The position numbers and the translations under genes were made by a program. DNA of 42,350 nucleotides from Pseudotamlana agarivorans. Its GTDB lineage: Bacteria > Bacteroidota > Bacteroidia > Flavobacteriales > Flavobacteriaceae. The stretch spans positions 1 through 42,350 of the forward strand of contig NZ_LXEI01000023.1 of NCBI RefSeq assembly GCF_001642835.1, read 5' to 3'. Position 1 is the stretch's first letter. The number at the start of each line of letters is the position of its first letter. A model generated the notes under the pieces. That model did no database searches, had not been told where the DNA came from, and was given only the letters and a program-made list of their open reading frames with translations. Positions 8,263 to 15,732 of this stretch are shown here, piece by piece.

Positions 8263-8724
8263 ATGGAAACACAAAAAGTATTAAAAGTAGAACTCATTCA
8301 AGTAGAAATGACAACAAATGAAAATAATTCTTGCTCAGCCTGTGATACGGTTCAAGGTGAATTAGTTTCTGCTATTCAGGAAGTACAAAAACTATTTGAT
8401 AAATTGGATTGTGAAATCTTTTTCAAGTCAAAAACAGTGAAGACGATTGAAGAAGCTGAAAAAGTACAAATCATTGCTTCCCCAACCATAAGGGTAGGGA
8501 ACCTTGACTTTTACCCAAATCATGCAAACGATCATTCTGAAAAAAGAGAATGGTATTGGAACGGTTTAACAACGTCTGAACCCACAAAAGAAATGTTGAT
8601 AGAAGTTCTGTTGAAAGGGTATTTTGAACCTCAAAACAAGTCAGAAAAGATGGAAATGTCACCATATATAATTAAGCACTTAAACGAAAGTCAACAAGTG
8701 AAAACTGATTGTGGATGTAATTGA
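8263..8724 (+). CDS. DUF2703 thiol protein
   Basis: A 153-residue DUF2703 protein with thioredoxin-like topology. A CxxC motif (Cys24, Cys27 in NSCSACDT) lies near the N-terminus, followed by IIASPTIRVGN around residues 69-79, where the proline could be the cis-proline of a thioredoxin fold. The protein ends in TDCGCN (Cys150, Cys152), a possible metal-binding tail. Function is unknown; metal or arsenic handling and disulfide exchange are plausible. It follows the SigZ-like gene by 73 bases and may be its target. Confidence 0.8.
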   Translation: METQKVLKVELIQVEMTTNENNSCSACDTVQGELVSAIQEVQKLFDKLDCEIFFKSKTVKTIEEAEKVQIIASPTIRVGNLDFYPNHANDHSEKREWYWNGLTTSEPTKEMLIEVLLKGYFEPQNKSEKMEMSPYIIKHLNESQQVKTDCGCN

Positions 8725-8738
8725 AAAATAGAATCAAT

Positions 8739-9155
8739 ATGAAAACAAAACAGATTTGGGCAAACCTTGGTGTAGAAAACATAGAAAAAACGACAGAATT
8801 TTATAAATCATTGGGCTTTCAGTTAAATGGAAGCCCTTCGGAAGATTTAGTCAGTTTCTTTTTTGGTTCTGATAATTTTGTGATTCACTTTTTCAAAAAA
8901 GAAAAACTGGAAGAAAGTCTGGAAGGAAAAACGGCTGATTTAAATCAAGGCAATGAAGTGATGTTTTCTATGGCAGCAGAAAGTAAAGAAGAATACAACC
9001 ATTGGATTGCTGAAATAAATAAGGCAGGAGGTAAAATTTTATTCGATTCAAACACCGACAGGAAAGAATTCTACGATAAAAATGACTTCTACGTTTGTGT
9101 ATTTACCGACCCAGATGGACATAAGTTTAATCTTTTATATAATGAGAATATGTAA
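8739..9155 (+). CDS. VOC-family protein
   Basis: I start at ATG 8739 (MKTKQIWANLGVEN); the in-frame TTG at 8721 overlaps the DUF2703 stop. The 138-residue product shows the VOC repeats WANLGVENIEKTTEFYKSLG near residues 7-26 and FYVCVFTDPDGHKFNLLY near 117-134, as in the YaeR-like/extradiol-dioxygenase-related group. Substrate unknown. It is followed 17 bases later by an NTF2-like gene. Confidence 0.85.
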   Translation: MKTKQIWANLGVENIEKTTEFYKSLGFQLNGSPSEDLVSFFFGSDNFVIHFFKKEKLEESLEGKTADLNQGNEVMFSMAAESKEEYNHWIAEINKAGGKILFDSNTDRKEFYDKNDFYVCVFTDPDGHKFNLLYNENM

Positions 9156-9172
9156 TATTAAAAACGATAAAG

Positions 9173-9550
9173 ATGACCAGAATAATAGCTAGTCCCAATT
9201 GTGGTAACTCGCCCAAAATGGAATTTATCAAACGTTTTAATATAGCCTTTGCGAAAGGAGATGTTGCTTTTTTAACCGAAAATGTAACAGACGATATTGT
9301 TTGGAATAGGATTGGCGATAAAAAATTAGAAGGAATAAAAGCGTTTATAGAGGAATTAGAAAAAATGCAATCTGTTAAAGTAGCTGAATTGAGAATTGAC
9401 CAAATCCTATCCCACGGTAAAGAAGGAGCTGCCAATGGGATGATGAAAATGCAAAACGGAAAGCAATATGCATTTTCAGACTTTTATGTCTTTCAAAGTG
9501 CAAAAGGCGAAAAAATAAAGACCATAACATCATACTGTATAAAATTATAA
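9173..9550 (+). CDS. NTF2-like/SnoaL-type protein
   Basis: A 125-residue protein of the NTF2-like cone fold (FIKRFNIAFAKGDVAFLTEN near residues 18-37, then DDIVWNRIGDKKLEGI). These proteins are small-molecule-binding or isomerase domains, and the activity here is not known. The DUF1569 gene begins 2 bases after its stop. A decayed copy of the 5' part of this same gene is found at 12737, which shows that it has been duplicated inside the array. Confidence 0.82.
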   Translation: MTRIIASPNCGNSPKMEFIKRFNIAFAKGDVAFLTENVTDDIVWNRIGDKKLEGIKAFIEELEKMQSVKVAELRIDQILSHGKEGAANGMMKMQNGKQYAFSDFYVFQSAKGEKIKTITSYCIKL

Positions 9551-9552
9551 AG

Positions 9553-10008
9553 ATGAAAACAATTTTCGACCAAGATAATAGAAAGCAACTCATCAATCGA
9601 ATAGAGCAAATTGACAAGGACAGTGAAGCGCAATGGGGTAAAATGAATGTTTACCAAATGATTAAACATTTGAATAAATGGAATCAATGGGTGTTAGGCA
9701 TTGATAACAATATACCTTATAAACAAGACTTTGTTGGTAAACTTATTGGCAAAATGGTACTAAAGAGCAACACCAAAAACGACAAACGTATGGGTAAGGG
9801 GGCACCGGCAGGTTCAAACTTTACTATCAAAGAAAAAAATGGAGATTTTGAAAAGGAAAAAAAGACTCTAATTGAATTAACTGAGCAATATGGAGTCTAT
9901 AATAACCCAAGTTTTATTCATGGCTTTTTCGGCAAAATGACCAAAGAACAAATTGGGATTTTTGCTTATAAGCATTACGACCACCATTTAAGACAATTTG
10001 GGGTTTGA
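9553..10008 (+). CDS. DUF1569 protein (DinB-like superfamily)
   Basis: A 151-residue DUF1569 protein, predicted four-helix bundle of the DinB/YfiT superfamily. WGKMNVYQMIKHLNKWNQWV near residues 29-48 carries the first histidine, and a terminal HGFFGKMTKEQIGIFAYKHYDHHLRQF carries the HYDHH cluster. Histidines at these places bind metal in DinB-like proteins, so a metal-dependent transferase is possible. The function in this family is unknown. Confidence 0.85.
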   Translation: MKTIFDQDNRKQLINRIEQIDKDSEAQWGKMNVYQMIKHLNKWNQWVLGIDNNIPYKQDFVGKLIGKMVLKSNTKNDKRMGKGAPAGSNFTIKEKNGDFEKEKKTLIELTEQYGVYNNPSFIHGFFGKMTKEQIGIFAYKHYDHHLRQFGV

Positions 10009-10045
10009 TTTTAATCAAATTCACTCAACAAAAAACAAAGTAATC

Positions 10046-10402
10046 ATGAGAAGGATTGTTCCAAATATTTATTCAAACGACATAGAGAAAAGTAAGCAAT
10101 TCTATACTGAATTTTTAGGAATGGACTTAGCGATGGATTTGGCTTGGATTTTGACTTTCGTGTCAAAAGAAAACCCAACAGCACAAATCTCAATTTTTCA
10201 AAATAATGAAAACAAACCTTTAGATAACTCTGCAATATTTATATCAATTGAAGTTTCGGATATTGACAATTGGTTTGAACGTGCCAAAAAGCAAAAAATT
10301 GAAATTGTATATCCAATAGCCAATGAAGATTGGGGCGTAAGACGATTTTTTGTAAAAGACCCCAATGGAGCTACAATCAATTTATTGTCACATTGTGTTT
10401 AG
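10046..10402 (+). CDS. VOC-family protein
   Basis: I choose ATG 10046 (MRRIVPNIYSND); an in-frame TTG at 9998 overlaps DUF1569. The 118-residue protein has the glyoxalase/bleomycin-resistance-like repeats IYSNDIEKSKQFYTEFLGMD near residues 8-27 and RRFFVKDPNGATINLL near 99-114. Ligand unknown. It is the last gene before the hairpin at 10431. Confidence 0.85.
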   Translation: MRRIVPNIYSNDIEKSKQFYTEFLGMDLAMDLAWILTFVSKENPTAQISIFQNNENKPLDNSAIFISIEVSDIDNWFERAKKQKIEIVYPIANEDWGVRRFFVKDPNGATINLLSHCV

Positions 10403-10430
10403 TTTTTTTAAAAATTAAAAAAGGCTGTCG

Positions 10431-10450
10431 AAGGGTTGTCACAACTCCTT
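10431..10450 (+). terminator. Short near-perfect palindrome, possible terminator or operator
   Basis: AAGGGTTGTC-ACAACTCCTT is a 20-base inverted repeat with one bulge and almost no loop, followed by ATTTCTTTGTTG rather than a clean T-run. It sits 29 bases after a VOC stop and 36 bases before the next start, so it could equally be an operator for the small gene and WYL regulator that follow. Confidence 0.35.
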
Positions 10451-10485
10451 ATTTCTTTGTTGTATAAAATTATAAAGGTTATAAA

Positions 10486-10725
10486 ATGATAGAAGTATAT
10501 AAAACTAATATCTTAAAAAAGAAACAAGCAAAGGAAACAAAGAAACAAATAAAAAATAAGTTTCCTAATTACTGTGTTGATTTTGATCTTGATGATTGTG
10601 ACCATATTTTAAGAATTGATACTTATAACGAAGCATTAGATAATGCTGCTATTATAAATATCGTCCAAAAACAGGATTTTGATATTGAAATTCTAATGGA
10701 TGAAATTGCTATATTAAGCGTTTAA
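10486..10725 (+). CDS. Small hypothetical protein with FDLxDCDxILRI motif
   Basis: A 79-residue protein: an N-terminal beta strand (IEVYKTNI), a lysine-rich helix, then VDFDLDDCDHILRIDT near residues 31-46. A paralogue at 17053 shares the core FDLxDCDxILRI and the spacing from the IxKTN strand, so both are real genes. The strand-helix-strand order suggests a ferredoxin-like fold; the single Cys in the Asp-rich motif could bind metal. No known family was recognised. It is followed 12 bases later by a WYL regulator. Confidence 0.75.
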   Translation: MIEVYKTNILKKKQAKETKKQIKNKFPNYCVDFDLDDCDHILRIDTYNEALDNAAIINIVQKQDFDIEILMDEIAILSV

Positions 10726-10737
10726 AATACTATTGTA

Positions 10738-11520
10738 ATGGCATATACAGATAATATTTCAAGACTTTCCCGGTTAACAGCCATTCATTTAAAATTACAA
10801 TCCAATTTATACGTATCCGTAGCACAATTGTCTAAAGAATTTAAGATTAGTAAAAGAACCGTTTATAGAGATTTATTAGCTTTAGAACAAGCCAACGTAC
10901 CTATTGTTGCTATTGAAGGAAAAGGTTACACTTTAATGAATGGATACAAAATTCCACCTGTAATGTTTACGGAACCAGAAGCAAATGCTTTAATTTTTGC
11001 TGAAAAAATGATGTCAAAAACTAAAGATGAATCCTTAATAAAAGAATTTAACAATGCCATAAGTAAAGTAAAAGCAGTATTAAGAAATGATGAAAAAATT
11101 AAAGCTGATTTTTTGTCCAATCGAACTATAATAGGAAAAAATTGGGAAAATAAAAAAACAAGTAATTACCTATCAATAATACAATCTGCTTTAACCAATT
11201 TTAATGTGTTAAAAATAGCTTATAAAAAAGAAACAGACATACAGCCAATTATAAGAAGTATTGAACCGTTTGCTATTTATCATAGTTTTTCAGAAGATTG
11301 GATTGTAGTAGCTTGGTGTAGGTTAAGAAACGAATTTAGAAATTTTAGAATAGATAGAATTAAGACCATTATTAGTTTACCCGAAAATTTCACTCCACAC
11401 CAAATGACAATGGAGGAATATGGCGAAATTCAACGGAAAAAATATTTTGATGGAAATGGTTTATATGATAAAAATAAACAAAATGATAACTGTAAAAGTA
11501 ACGTACACCGTAAAACCTGA
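10738..11520 (+). CDS. WYL-domain transcriptional regulator (YafY-like)
   Basis: A 260-residue regulator with an N-terminal HTH_11 domain (VAQLSKEFKISKRTVYRDL near residues 28-46) and a WYL domain in the second half (IEPFAIYHSFSEDWIVVAWC then NEFRNFRIDRI). The normal WYL family end 'HQMTMEEYGEIQRKKYF' is followed by about 22 poorly conserved, Asn/Lys-rich residues that overlap the next gene by 38 bases. This tail may come from loss of an earlier stop. WYL domains sense nucleic-acid or other ligands; the target genes are unknown. Confidence 0.87.
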   Translation: MAYTDNISRLSRLTAIHLKLQSNLYVSVAQLSKEFKISKRTVYRDLLALEQANVPIVAIEGKGYTLMNGYKIPPVMFTEPEANALIFAEKMMSKTKDESLIKEFNNAISKVKAVLRNDEKIKADFLSNRTIIGKNWENKKTSNYLSIIQSALTNFNVLKIAYKKETDIQPIIRSIEPFAIYHSFSEDWIVVAWCRLRNEFRNFRIDRIKTIISLPENFTPHQMTMEEYGEIQRKKYFDGNGLYDKNKQNDNCKSNVHRKT

Positions 11521-11797
11521 ATTCGTTCAGAAGAACCAAGAGAACATTAATTTGTTTATGGTTGATTTTAAAAAATTGAATTCAAACGACTTTCAATATG
11601 TATCCTATTTGTGTGGAGACGGAAAAACTTTTGTCCATCTATCACACTATAAAAATGAGGAAATTCAAAAACAGTTGCTTCAGGTCCCTTCATTTCTATC
11701 TTTCCAGAAACATCGGGATGAAAGCGGTTTGGAAGGTTTACCACAAATTGAAGTAATACAGTTAGTTGCTTCTTCACAAGATTTACTTAAACATTAA
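11483..11797 (+). CDS. Small monooxygenase-like (ABM-type) protein
   Basis: I place the start at ATG 11483 (MITVKVTYTVKPEF); ATG 11465 or 11420 in the same frame lie deeper inside the WYL gene. The product is 104 residues, with a dimeric alpha/beta-barrel-like pattern: an ITVKVTYTV strand, a VQKNQENINLFMVDFKKL helix, then GDGKTFVHLSHYKNEEIQ. This resembles antibiotic-biosynthesis-monooxygenase-like proteins. Activity is unverified. It overlaps the WYL gene by 38 bases. Confidence 0.7.
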   Translation: MITVKVTYTVKPEFVQKNQENINLFMVDFKKLNSNDFQYVSYLCGDGKTFVHLSHYKNEEIQKQLLQVPSFLSFQKHRDESGLEGLPQIEVIQLVASSQDLLKH

Positions 11798-11882
11798 ATC
11801 AAAACGTTTAGAATGCTATTGATAATAATTGAGTAAACCGAAAATAAATGAATAGCCAGAATTAATTAAAAAAAAAAGAGAA

Positions 11883-12305
11883 ATGGAAAATATCAAATTA
11901 CGAGGACTTGCCACCATCAGTTTTTATGCAGACAATCACGAAGAAGCAAAAAAATGGTACAGTGAAATTTTAGGAATGGAGCCCTATTTTAATGTTCCGG
12001 GCTATTCTGAGTTCCGACTTGGTGATTATCAGCACGAACTTGGCATTATTGATGGAAAGTATACACCGAAAAATTCAACAGAGAAGGTTGGTGGAGCAAT
12101 CGCTTATTGGCATGTTGATGAATTACAAGATACGCTAAAACTCTTAATTTCTAAAGGAGCAAAATTATTTGAGCCAATCACAGATAGAAGTGGTGGGAAA
12201 ATGGCTTTTGTAACAGCTTCTGTAATTGACCCATTTGGGAATGTTCTCGGAATTATGACAAATAAACACTATTTGGAAATTTTAGAGAAGAAAACAGCGG
12301 AATAA
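11883..12305 (+). CDS. VOC-family protein
   Basis: A 140-residue VOC protein: LATISFYADNHEEAKKWYSEIL near residues 8-29, GAIAYWHVDELQDTLKLLISKG near 67-88, and VIDPFGNVLGIMTNKHY near 112-128. The layout resembles glyoxalase/fosfomycin-resistance-like single domains. The stop overlaps the next ATG by one base (TAATG), so translation is probably coupled. Confidence 0.87.
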   Translation: MENIKLRGLATISFYADNHEEAKKWYSEILGMEPYFNVPGYSEFRLGDYQHELGIIDGKYTPKNSTEKVGGAIAYWHVDELQDTLKLLISKGAKLFEPITDRSGGKMAFVTASVIDPFGNVLGIMTNKHYLEILEKKTAE

Positions 12306-12679
12306 TGGAGATGAAAGACGGCAAGCCCGCCATATACTGTAAAACAAGAAAAGAGTGGCGAAAGTGGTTGAACAAAAATTGCGAAACAGATAAATCTGTT
12401 TGGTTAATTCTGCACAAAAAAAAGAGTACGAAAGCCTGTGTTAGCCTCATTGAGGCTACTGAAGAAGCTGTTTGTTTTGGTTGGATTGACAGCCTTTGTA
12501 AAAAACGTGATGAAGAAAGTTATTACCTAACCTTTACACCTCGAAACCCGAAAAGGAGCAATTGGAGCGATAGAAATATAGAACGTGCCGAACGAATGAT
12601 TGAACAAGGGTTGATGACTGAAAATGGACTGAAATTTATAGAAATAGCCAAAGAAAAAGGTAAATGGAAAGAAAAGTAA
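12305..12679 (+). CDS. YdeI-family protein, C-terminally truncated
   Basis: The 124 residues match the N-terminal two-thirds of the YdeI / OmpD-associated family: EWRKWLNKNCETDKSVWLIL near residues 16-35, EAVCFGWIDSL near 54-64, and SNWSDRNIERAERMIEQGLM near 80-99. The family is usually about 190 residues and continues with a helical C-terminus, as in the paralogue at 23010. Here it stops after KGKWKEK, and the following DNA belongs to a relic of another gene. The gene is therefore probably broken by a deletion or recombination junction, though the shortened product may persist. Confidence 0.75.
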   Translation: MEMKDGKPAIYCKTRKEWRKWLNKNCETDKSVWLILHKKKSTKACVSLIEATEEAVCFGWIDSLCKKRDEESYYLTFTPRNPKRSNWSDRNIERAERMIEQGLMTENGLKFIEIAKEKGKWKEK

Positions 12680-12736
12680 TTGAATGCCTGTTCCCAACAG
12701 TGCTTGGCACAAGTTGGAATATTATAAACCTCTTAA

Positions 12737-12850
12737 ATGACCAGAATAATACCCTGCCTAATTGCAGTAAGTCACCCAAAATCGAATACCTAAAACAATT
12801 TAATATTGCCTTTACCTGAGGTGATGTTGTCTTTTTAGCGGAAAGTAAAA
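12737..12850 (+). pseudogene. Relic of the NTF2-like gene (5' part)
   Basis: Starting at ATGACCAGAATAATA, this stretch aligns with the first ~115 bases of the NTF2-like gene at 9173. A one-base deletion about 16 bases in shifts the frame. In the restored frame it reads FNIAFT-stop-GDVVFLAES against FNIAFAKGDVAFLTEN, so it also has an in-frame TGA. Similarity fades near 12850, just before the next ATG at 12865. It is a decayed partial duplicate, not a gene. Confidence 0.85.
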
Positions 12851-12864
12851 ACCTTCTAATTTAA

Positions 12865-13395
12865 ATGAAAACACTTGTAATTGTTATCCACCCGAATATC
12901 CAAGATTCTACAATTAATAAAAGATGGATCCTAGAGTTAAATAAATACCCAGATAAATTTCATGTTCATCAATTACATGAAATTTATCCAGATGAAAAAA
13001 TTGATATCAGAGCAGAGCAGGAATTAATAGAACAATATAGCAAAATAGTATTTCAGTTTCCCTTTTATTGGTTTAACTGTCCCCCACTTTTCAAAAAATG
13101 GTTAGATGAAGTCCTTACTTACGGATGGGCCTATGGTAGCAAAAGTGGATATAAGGTTTCTGATAAGAAAATTTCTTTGGCAATATCTGTTGGGATTGAT
13201 GAAAATCAATATAATCAATATGGAAAATACAAATATACTTTAACTCAACTGACAACTCCTTTTGAACTTACATTTGAGTATATAAAAGCTGACTATCAAC
13301 CATTTTTTGCATATTATGGAATGGAACTGAATGCCTCGAAAGAATGGATTGAGAAAAGTGTACCGAAATATATTGATTTTTTAAAAAATTTGTAG
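12865..13395 (+). CDS. NAD(P)H-dependent oxidoreductase, KefF/MdaB-like flavodoxin fold
   Basis: A 176-residue flavodoxin-fold quinone or nitro reductase: VIVIHPNIQDSTINKRWILEL near residues 5-25 binds FMN phosphate, and the conserved IVFQFPFYWFNCPPLFKKWLDEVL (61-84) with TYGWAYG follows. Homologues reduce quinones with NAD(P)H, or in KefF regulate a K+ efflux channel. No channel gene is nearby. It follows the NTF2 relic directly. Confidence 0.88.
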   Translation: MKTLVIVIHPNIQDSTINKRWILELNKYPDKFHVHQLHEIYPDEKIDIRAEQELIEQYSKIVFQFPFYWFNCPPLFKKWLDEVLTYGWAYGSKSGYKVSDKKISLAISVGIDENQYNQYGKYKYTLTQLTTPFELTFEYIKADYQPFFAYYGMELNASKEWIEKSVPKYIDFLKNL

Positions 13396-13409
13396 CAGAT
13401 GGTTTAGGT

Positions 13410-13452
13410 AATAACAGCCGCAATTAATGATTTACATTAAAATTTAATTTAG
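13410..13452 (+). pseudogene. Relic of the C-terminus of the 55-residue protein gene (copy at 22025)
   Basis: The 39 bases at 13410-13448 match 22150-22188 at 33 positions without gaps. Translated, the relic gives ITAAINDLH-stop-NLI-stop, against ITEAINDLHQNLI-stop in the intact gene, with the terminal stop codons aligned. Upstream similarity is lost. It is a short decayed duplicate in the gap before the Crp/Fnr gene. Confidence 0.65.
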
Positions 13453-13464
13453 GAATATTCATCA

Positions 13465-14040
13465 ATGAATCAATTGGAAAGCAAACTAAGGCATCACATA
13501 GAACAAACCATCACGCTTACTGATGATGAATTTGCACAAGTACTCTCCTATTTTAAACCAAAGGTATTTAAGAAGCATCATCTCATTATCCAGCAAGGAG
13601 ATTATGTGCCACATGAGTACTTTGTTGCAAAAGGATTGATGAAGGCGGCACGCACCAGTGCTGAAGGAAAAGAACACATCATTCATTTTGCCATGGAAAA
13701 CGGGTGGATCACCGATCCAGAAGCTTTTCATAATGGGACCAAAGCAAGTTTGTCTGTAGACTGCTTGGAAGACTCGACTGTTTTTGCGCTTACACTAGAG
13801 AATAAAGAAAAGATGTGCCGTGACCTACAAAAAATGGAATCTTTCTTTCGCAAGAAAACTACCGCAGGATACATCGCCCTCCAAAAAAGGATAATGTGTC
13901 TGATCAGCAGTAAAGCAAGCGACCGATACCATTATCTATTGGAACAGTATCCGGATTTGATTAAGCGCGTTCCTAAAACGATGATTGCTTCATACTTAGG
14001 CGTTTCTAGAGAAACACTAAGTCGTCTCCTGCCGGTTTAG
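13465..14040 (+). CDS. Crp/Fnr-family transcriptional regulator
   Basis: A 191-residue regulator with an N-terminal cyclic-nucleotide-binding-like domain (HHLIIQQGDYVPHEYFVAKG near residues 38-57; VDCLEDSTVFALT near 93-105) and a C-terminal HTH, PKTMIASYLGVSRETLSRLL, near 170-189. It is only distantly similar to the Crp/Fnr protein at 3219. A perfect dyad TGTGA-CATT-TCACA begins immediately after its stop, suggesting that it controls the aldo/keto reductase gene downstream. Effector unknown. Confidence 0.88.
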   Translation: MNQLESKLRHHIEQTITLTDDEFAQVLSYFKPKVFKKHHLIIQQGDYVPHEYFVAKGLMKAARTSAEGKEHIIHFAMENGWITDPEAFHNGTKASLSVDCLEDSTVFALTLENKEKMCRDLQKMESFFRKKTTAGYIALQKRIMCLISSKASDRYHYLLEQYPDLIKRVPKTMIASYLGVSRETLSRLLPV

Positions 14041-14082
14041 TGTGACATTTCACACATCATATCTGTGATAATTCTCCTGTGA
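14041..14082 (+). promoter_or_regulatory. Crp/Fnr-type operator cluster before the aldo/keto reductase
   Basis: A perfect 14-base dyad, TGTGA-CATT-TCACA (14041-14054), has the 5-4-5 geometry of FNR boxes with CRP-like TGTGA half-sites. Two more TGTGA half-sites follow at 14064-14068 and 14078-14082. It lies immediately after the stop of a Crp/Fnr gene and 78 bases before the aldo/keto reductase start, which makes that reductase the likely target. Confidence 0.55.
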
Positions 14083-14131
14083 ATTCGGCTTTTAATGTTT
14101 CTATTTTGCCTCATAGAAAAACAGGAAAATT

Positions 14132-15130
14132 ATGGAATATAGAAAGTTAGGAAATTCAGGACTAAAAGTACCGTTACTAAGTATGGGTACAGGTACATTT
14201 GGCGGCACGAACGAATTTTTTGGGCGCTGGGGTAAAACAGGTGTGAAAGAAGCCTCCAGACTTATAGATCTATGTTTGGATCGAGGGGTCAATTTTTTTG
14301 ACACAGCGAATGTTTACTCTCAAGGCGATTCCGAATCTATTCTTGGAGCGGCATTAGCTGGGAAAAGGCAACACAGCCTTATCTCTACAAAAGCGACATT
14401 TCAAATGGGAGACGAGCCTAATGATAGGGGTGCATCTCGCTATCACTTAATGAATGCTTTAGAAGCTAGCCTAAGGCGTTTAAAAACAGATTATATTGAT
14501 TTGTACATCATGCATGGGTTTGATTCCAGCACACCTATTGATGAGACTTTGCGCGTATTAGATACGATGGTGCAAAATGGCAAAGTACGTTATATTGGGT
14601 GTTCTAATTTTGCCGCCTGGCAGCTTATGAAGTCACTTTCCATTTCCGAAAGGTTAAATCTGGAAAAATACATTGTCTACCAGGGTTACTACTCACTAAT
14701 AGGTAGAGATTACGATCAAGAATTGATGCCGTTGATCAAAGATCAGGCATTGGGACTGATGGTTTGGAGTCCCCTAGGTTGGGGAAGATTGACTGGAAAG
14801 ATCAAACGAAATCAGCCTTTAGGTGAAGGCAGAATAAAATCTGGGGGAGATATTGGTTCTCCCCCTGTAGATGATGAGTTAGTATACAATGTAGTTGATG
14901 TACTGGATCGCATTGCCAAGGAAATAGATAAAAGTATTCCGCAAGTCGCTATTAATTGGTTATTGCAACAGGATACTGTTTCTAATGTGGTTGTGGGAGC
15001 CAGAAATGAAAAACAATTGCTCTCAAATTTGGATGCTGTGGGCTGGAAATTATCAGATGAACATCTAAATCAGCTCAACGAAATTTCCAGACAACTATTG
15101 ATCTATCCACATTGGGTTGGAGATAGGTGA
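14132..15130 (+). CDS. Aldo/keto reductase
   Basis: A 332-residue NADPH-dependent aldo/keto reductase with a complete tetrad: Asp57 (FFDTANVY), Tyr62, Lys87 (ISTKA) and His128 (IMHGF). Typical later blocks are VRYIGCSNFAAWQL and VWSPLGWGRLTGK. It is a different subgroup from the enzyme at 6563 and shares only the family core. Substrate unknown; control by the adjacent Crp/Fnr regulator is inferred from the operator cluster between them. Confidence 0.92.
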   Translation: MEYRKLGNSGLKVPLLSMGTGTFGGTNEFFGRWGKTGVKEASRLIDLCLDRGVNFFDTANVYSQGDSESILGAALAGKRQHSLISTKATFQMGDEPNDRGASRYHLMNALEASLRRLKTDYIDLYIMHGFDSSTPIDETLRVLDTMVQNGKVRYIGCSNFAAWQLMKSLSISERLNLEKYIVYQGYYSLIGRDYDQELMPLIKDQALGLMVWSPLGWGRLTGKIKRNQPLGEGRIKSGGDIGSPPVDDELVYNVVDVLDRIAKEIDKSIPQVAINWLLQQDTVSNVVVGARNEKQLLSNLDAVGWKLSDEHLNQLNEISRQLLIYPHWVGDR

Positions 15131-15387
15131 AGTAAATGAATTTAGTCAGAATTATTTACAAAAGCATACCAGATCACGTAAACATACGAAAGTAGCCCGT
15201 AAAGTGAGTAAATGAAATCAAGAGTTAGCTATAGTTATAAACTGTTTGAGTAGAAAAAGCCAAAATGGTACAACAGATAAATGAATAAAAATGGAAAAAG
15301 TAAACATCTACTTTTAAAAACACATTATAACATGTCCCCATATAGGAAATCCAATCGTCATAAAGGTGAATATTAAAACTTATCAAA
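15131..15387. other. Gene-free spacer with a short repeat
   Basis: No gene was found in these 257 bases. TAAATGAATTTAGTCAGAATTATTTA-like sequence at 15133-15158 resembles 11845-11868, another spacer of the array, after one 2-base gap. This may be a decayed shared segment; no function is assigned. Confidence 0.35.
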
Positions 15388-15729
15388 ATGAAAGAATTCG
15401 CATTAATTTTTAGATTAAACGACATTTCCAATTTTAAACCTTCCCCAAAACAAATGGAGGAACGTATGAATTGGCTTGGAAGCATTGCTGCTCAAAACAA
15501 ATTAGTGGATAAGGGAAACACCCTTTTACCCATACCGGGGAGTGCCAAAACGGTAAAACCCAATAATGTAGTGACGGATGGACCTTATACTGAAATCAAG
15601 GAATTTATTACGGGCTATATTGTGATAAAAACAGAATCCATTGATGAGGCAGTAGAAATTGCAAAAGGAAACCCCATTTTTGAAGTTGGTGGCAGTATTG
15701 AGGTACGTGAAGTCTTAAAACGTGATTAG
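15388..15729 (+). CDS. YCII-related (DGPF) protein, ECF42 partner
   Basis: A 113-residue YCII/DGPF-domain protein: MKEFALIFRLND at the start, the hallmark VTDGPYTEIKEFITGY at about residues 59-74, and ESIDEAVEIAKGNP later. The fold is a dimeric alpha-beta barrel. Such proteins are co-encoded with ECF42 sigma factors, and the gene that follows by 3 bases is one, so the pair is a recognised arrangement. The catalytic role of DGPF proteins is unknown. Confidence 0.9.
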   Translation: MKEFALIFRLNDISNFKPSPKQMEERMNWLGSIAAQNKLVDKGNTLLPIPGSAKTVKPNNVVTDGPYTEIKEFITGYIVIKTESIDEAVEIAKGNPIFEVGGSIEVREVLKRD

Positions 15730-15732
15730 TAT

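Noticed and set aside
15133-15158. Similarity between 11845-11868 and 15133-15158 as a mobile repeat
   Set aside because: It is only about 24 AT-rich bases with a gap, which could be chance or a decayed common spacer.
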